Positions 14,201-15,171 of a stretch of 15,171 bases of DNA are shown here, in pieces. The DNA comes from Prevotella sp. UBA2725 (GTDB lineage Bacteria > Bacteroidota > Bacteroidia > Bacteroidales > Bacteroidaceae). The notes beneath the pieces were generated by a model. That model searched no databases, was not told the DNA's origin, and saw only the letters and a list, made by a program, of their open reading frames with translations. Each line of letters opens with the position of its first letter. Within the stretch, counting starts at the first letter, position 1. The translations under genes and the position numbers were made by a program. Where the stretch lies: positions 1 through 15,171 of the forward strand of contig DEKJ01000049.1 in assembly GCA_002353825.1 (NCBI GenBank). Reading direction: 5' to 3'.

Positions 14201-15085
14201 TGAGTCAGGGGTGCGGGTCACAGGCACATTAGACCCCCAGAGCATGAGGAAAGAAGAGTTGTACCAGTCAGCGCTCTCCGGCACGTCGGTCTGCTCGCCC
14301 CACACCTGTGGAGAGGCTGGCGGCAGGTCACAGTAGAAATCGTAGAAACTCAGCATCACACCACCGAGCATACTGAGGTAGCGAGCACCGGAGGCATAAC
14401 TGAGCATAGAGAAGGCGGGGATAGGTGTGAAGCCGACGAGACGGTCTGGGCCATAGCGTTTAATGGTCCAGATATTGGCAGCTGCCATGATCTCCAAGGC
14501 GGTATCCCAGTCGAGGCGCACGAAGCCACCGAGGCCGCGCACATCTTTATACTGTTTCATCTTCGTCTTGTCAGAGGCGATAGAACCCCAGGCATCGACA
14601 GGGTCTTTATATTCTTTCTTCGCCGCATCCCAGAGGTCGAGGAGCTCCTTGCGGATCATCGGATGCTTGACACGACCACTGTTGTAGAGATACCACGAAT
14701 AGCTCGCACCACGCGGGCAACCGCGCGGCTCATGGTTAGGCAGTCCCGGGCGCGTGCGGGGATAGTCGGTCTGCTGCATCTCCCACGTCACGATACCTTT
14801 CTTAACGAAAATACGCCACGAGCAACTGCCCGTACAGTTCACGCCGTGCGTGGACCGCACCTCTTTATCATGCTGCCAACGCGTGCGGTAGAAGTCCTCC
14901 CACTCCTCGTTGGTGACATTCTTGCGGTTGATGAAGTACTTAAGGGTTGACCAAGGCTTAAGGCCTAACCAAGCCTTCCCTAAAGGGAAGGATGTTGATT
15001 TGCCTGCCAAACGATTCCTGCTGGTTTCGTCATTGCTGTTATCTTGGCTTTTATTATATTTATCTTTATTTCCTTTCATGCGCAT
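11231..15085 (-). CDS. narG: Respiratory nitrate reductase alpha subunit, molybdenum-containing
   Basis: This is the catalytic subunit that reduces nitrate to nitrite in the cytoplasm at a Mo-bisMGD centre. It has the FS0 cluster motif His80, Cys84, Cys88 and Cys123 (same spacing as E. coli His50/Cys54/Cys58/Cys93). The Mo-ligand Asp is probably Asp253 in CDLPPASPQ. Long conserved blocks include WGEQTDVPESADWYNSS, RSMIIxGAG-like THGKSMIIIGAG, SGGGW-like NGGGWSHYVGQEK and the end IGANRDEFVLLRK. No Tat signal is seen, so it faces the cytoplasm. At 1284 residues it is about 37 longer than E. coli NarG (1247). The surplus is an N-terminal extension of about 30 residues, partly encoded by a dispersed repeat (31-45), and an insertion around 459-471 encoded by a heptanucleotide array. 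ATGs at 15085 and 15079 are both possible starts. No promoter box lies in the 86 bp upstream inside the window. Confidence 0.97.
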   Translation of the reverse strand: MRMKGNKDKYNKSQDNSNDETSRNRLAGKSTSFPLGKAWLGLKPWSTLKYFINRKNVTNEEWEDFYRTRWQHDKEVRSTHGVNCTGSCSWRIFVKKGIVTWEMQQTDYPRTRPGLPNHEPRGCPRGASYSWYLYNSGRVKHPMIRKELLDLWDAAKKEYKDPVDAWGSIASDKTKMKQYKDVRGLGGFVRLDWDTALEIMAAANIWTIKRYGPDRLVGFTPIPAFSMLSYASGARYLSMLGGVMLSFYDFYCDLPPASPQVWGEQTDVPESADWYNSSFLMLWGSNVPVTRTPDSPFYTQVRYKGTQVAVISPDYSDASKFADLWMAPKQGTDSALGMAMGHVILKEFYQDKHVDYFDHYVRQFTDLPYLVKLRPTGDGRYVMDMMLRAEDMPDNMGIEKKAEWYPVAVDSTSGELVLPNGSIGSRWNNEGKWNLKCEDVRTGKPFTPCLSALENSGAASTPNSYLLTPNSTETVLFPYFGGADYKNPHFAATNHPDIITHKVPVRVVHGKDGDIVCAHVFDLMMAHYGIDRGLGDDNCAQSYDDDKPYTPHWQEEITGVPAEDVIRTARAFADTAAKTHGKSMIIIGAGVNQWYNTDMTYRSAINMLMLCGTLGVNGGGWSHYVGQEKVRPQAGWAQVTFGLDWYRPSRQMNTVSYMYMHSDQWRYEKVTVDEQLSPMADKNKWKGLTLLDCNIKSQRMGWLPVEPQFDRSSLQLCKDAEKAGEDVKDYVCKQLHEDKLHLASEDLDGDDNSPKNLFIWRANLVGCSAKGMEYFIKYLLGGQNNVLGEDLKACGMPLPKYEKWHEKGTIGKLDLCVNIDYRMTQSSIYSDIVLPAATWYEKEDISSTDMHPFLHPFSKAVDPVWESRTDWDIFRSLAKKFSELCVGHLGKEKDLMYQPIAHDSAGEISEPLYVHDWKDTGEMPVPGQNMGQLSVIERDYPNIYKMFCSLGPNIRDKGMGGKGIAWKSKPEYEELEQMNGVCHDKGVSEGLVDISDVKQAVDAVLTLDPTSNGAASRRAWKSLEKSTGQELAEPLTHDFGDTHYTYQDLVVQPRLSLSTPIWSGINNKTTEYTANYTNIHYLIPWRTLTGRQSFYLDHPWMTAFGENFVCYKPPLAKKEINNLKERMHITDKTLALNLLTPHNKWTIHSSWNDNLLMLTLFRGGPVIWMSERDAAKLGINDNDWVEVLNDNGSAMARACISQRIPEGALYMFHNQGRTVNVPRSPLTHNRGGIHNSISRLCPKPTHMIGGYAQLSFGLNYYGTIGANRDEFVLLRKVADQNITW
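13674..13708. repeat. Heptanucleotide tandem array inside narG (5 units)
   Basis: Five 7-bp units on the plus strand read GAGTTAG, GAGTTAG, GAGATAG, GAGTTAG and GAGTTGA. On the coding strand the unit is CTAACTC, and the array encodes STPNSYLLTPNS (about residues 459-470). E. coli NarG has a shorter, unrelated loop here just before FPYFGG. The third unit has one substitution, turning what would be an in-frame TAA into TAT (Tyr464). Confidence 0.9.
14974..14997. repeat. Dispersed palindromic repeat in the narG 5' coding region
   Basis: Positions 14974-14991 form an inverted repeat with 8-bp arms CCTTCCCT and AGGGAAGG and a 2-nt centre. Positions 14980-14997 (CTAAAGGGAAGGATGTTG) are the exact reverse complement of 18 bases in each of two tandem copies upstream of narG (15110-15127 and 15133-15150). 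The stretch encodes part of the NarG N-terminal extension (STSFPLGK, 30-37) that has no counterpart in E. coli NarG. Confidence 0.85.
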
Positions 15086-15171
15086 CTTTTTATTGTTTAT
15101 CTATGTATCCAACATCCTTCCCTTTAGGTATCCAACATCCTTCCCTTTAGATTGCTCTCCCTTGTTAAGGG
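15086..15171 (-). promoter_or_regulatory. narG mRNA leader / upstream region (partial)
   Basis: The 86 bp before the narG ATG contain no TAnnTTTG box on the minus strand, so the nar promoter or an upstream operon gene lies beyond the window. The 19 bases right before the start are A/T-rich (ending AACAATAAAAAG), typical of Bacteroidetes ribosome binding regions. The rest is occupied by the 23-bp tandem repeat and a small edge dyad, CCCTT-gtt-AAGGG at 15159-15171. Confidence 0.5.
15105..15150. repeat. Perfect 23-bp tandem duplication upstream of narG
   Basis: Two identical 23-bp units (15105-15127 and 15128-15150), each running GTATCCAAC to CCCTTTAG, abut with no spacer. Each contains an 18-bp block found in opposite orientation inside narG at 14980-14997. 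The first unit begins 20 bp before the narG ATG. Confidence 0.92.

Overview
The window looks like a chromosomal piece of a Bacteroidales bacterium, most likely a Prevotella relative. The evidence is promoter boxes of the Bacteroidetes type (TTTG about 20 bp before TAnnTTTG), almost no Shine-Dalgarno signals, an outer-membrane TonB receptor with a typical Bacteroidetes C-terminus, and short dispersed repeats. The genus is an inference from style; no 16S sequence is inside the window.

Layout. The left edge (1-92) holds a strong leftward promoter and a boxA-like leader, probably the start of an rRNA operon lying off the left edge. A gene-free stretch of about 350 bp follows, with an FNR-like palindrome, two dyads and a 22-bp tandem repeat. 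Next is a leftward L-lactate/2-hydroxyacid dehydrogenase (442-1422). A rightward three-gene unit runs from its own promoter near 1586: an unrecognised 182-residue protein, a short-chain dehydrogenase, and the peroxide-resistance protein YaaA. It meets a leftward type II NADH dehydrogenase (3671-4978) tail to tail.

The right two thirds (5048-15085) is one tightly packed leftward gene series: narG-narH-narJ-narI (cytoplasm-facing respiratory nitrate reductase), then a TonB-dependent receptor, a TraB/GumN (Tiki-type) secreted protein, and a THEP1-like P-loop NTPase. Gaps are 75 bp or less and one junction is a TAATG overlap. The ndh gene follows 69 bp later in the same direction, perhaps with its own weak promoter. 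Together NDH-2, the menaquinone pool and NarGHI would form a minimal NADH-to-nitrate respiratory chain. The TonB/GumN/NTPase trio looks like an uptake module, plausibly for a metal or cofactor the enzyme needs (haem, iron, molybdate), but the substrate cannot be read from the sequence.

The most unusual part is narG. Its coding sequence contains at least two repeat-derived stretches. One is a five-copy heptanucleotide array in which the only unit that would put a TAA stop in frame carries a substitution to TAT. The other is an N-terminal stretch containing an 18-nt sequence perfectly complementary to two tandem copies in the mRNA leader just upstream of the start codon. A further REP-like palindrome separates narG from narH. 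These suggest repeat invasion tolerated or used in the nar operon, with possible phase variation and RNA-structure control. The nar promoter and any upstream nar genes lie beyond the right edge.
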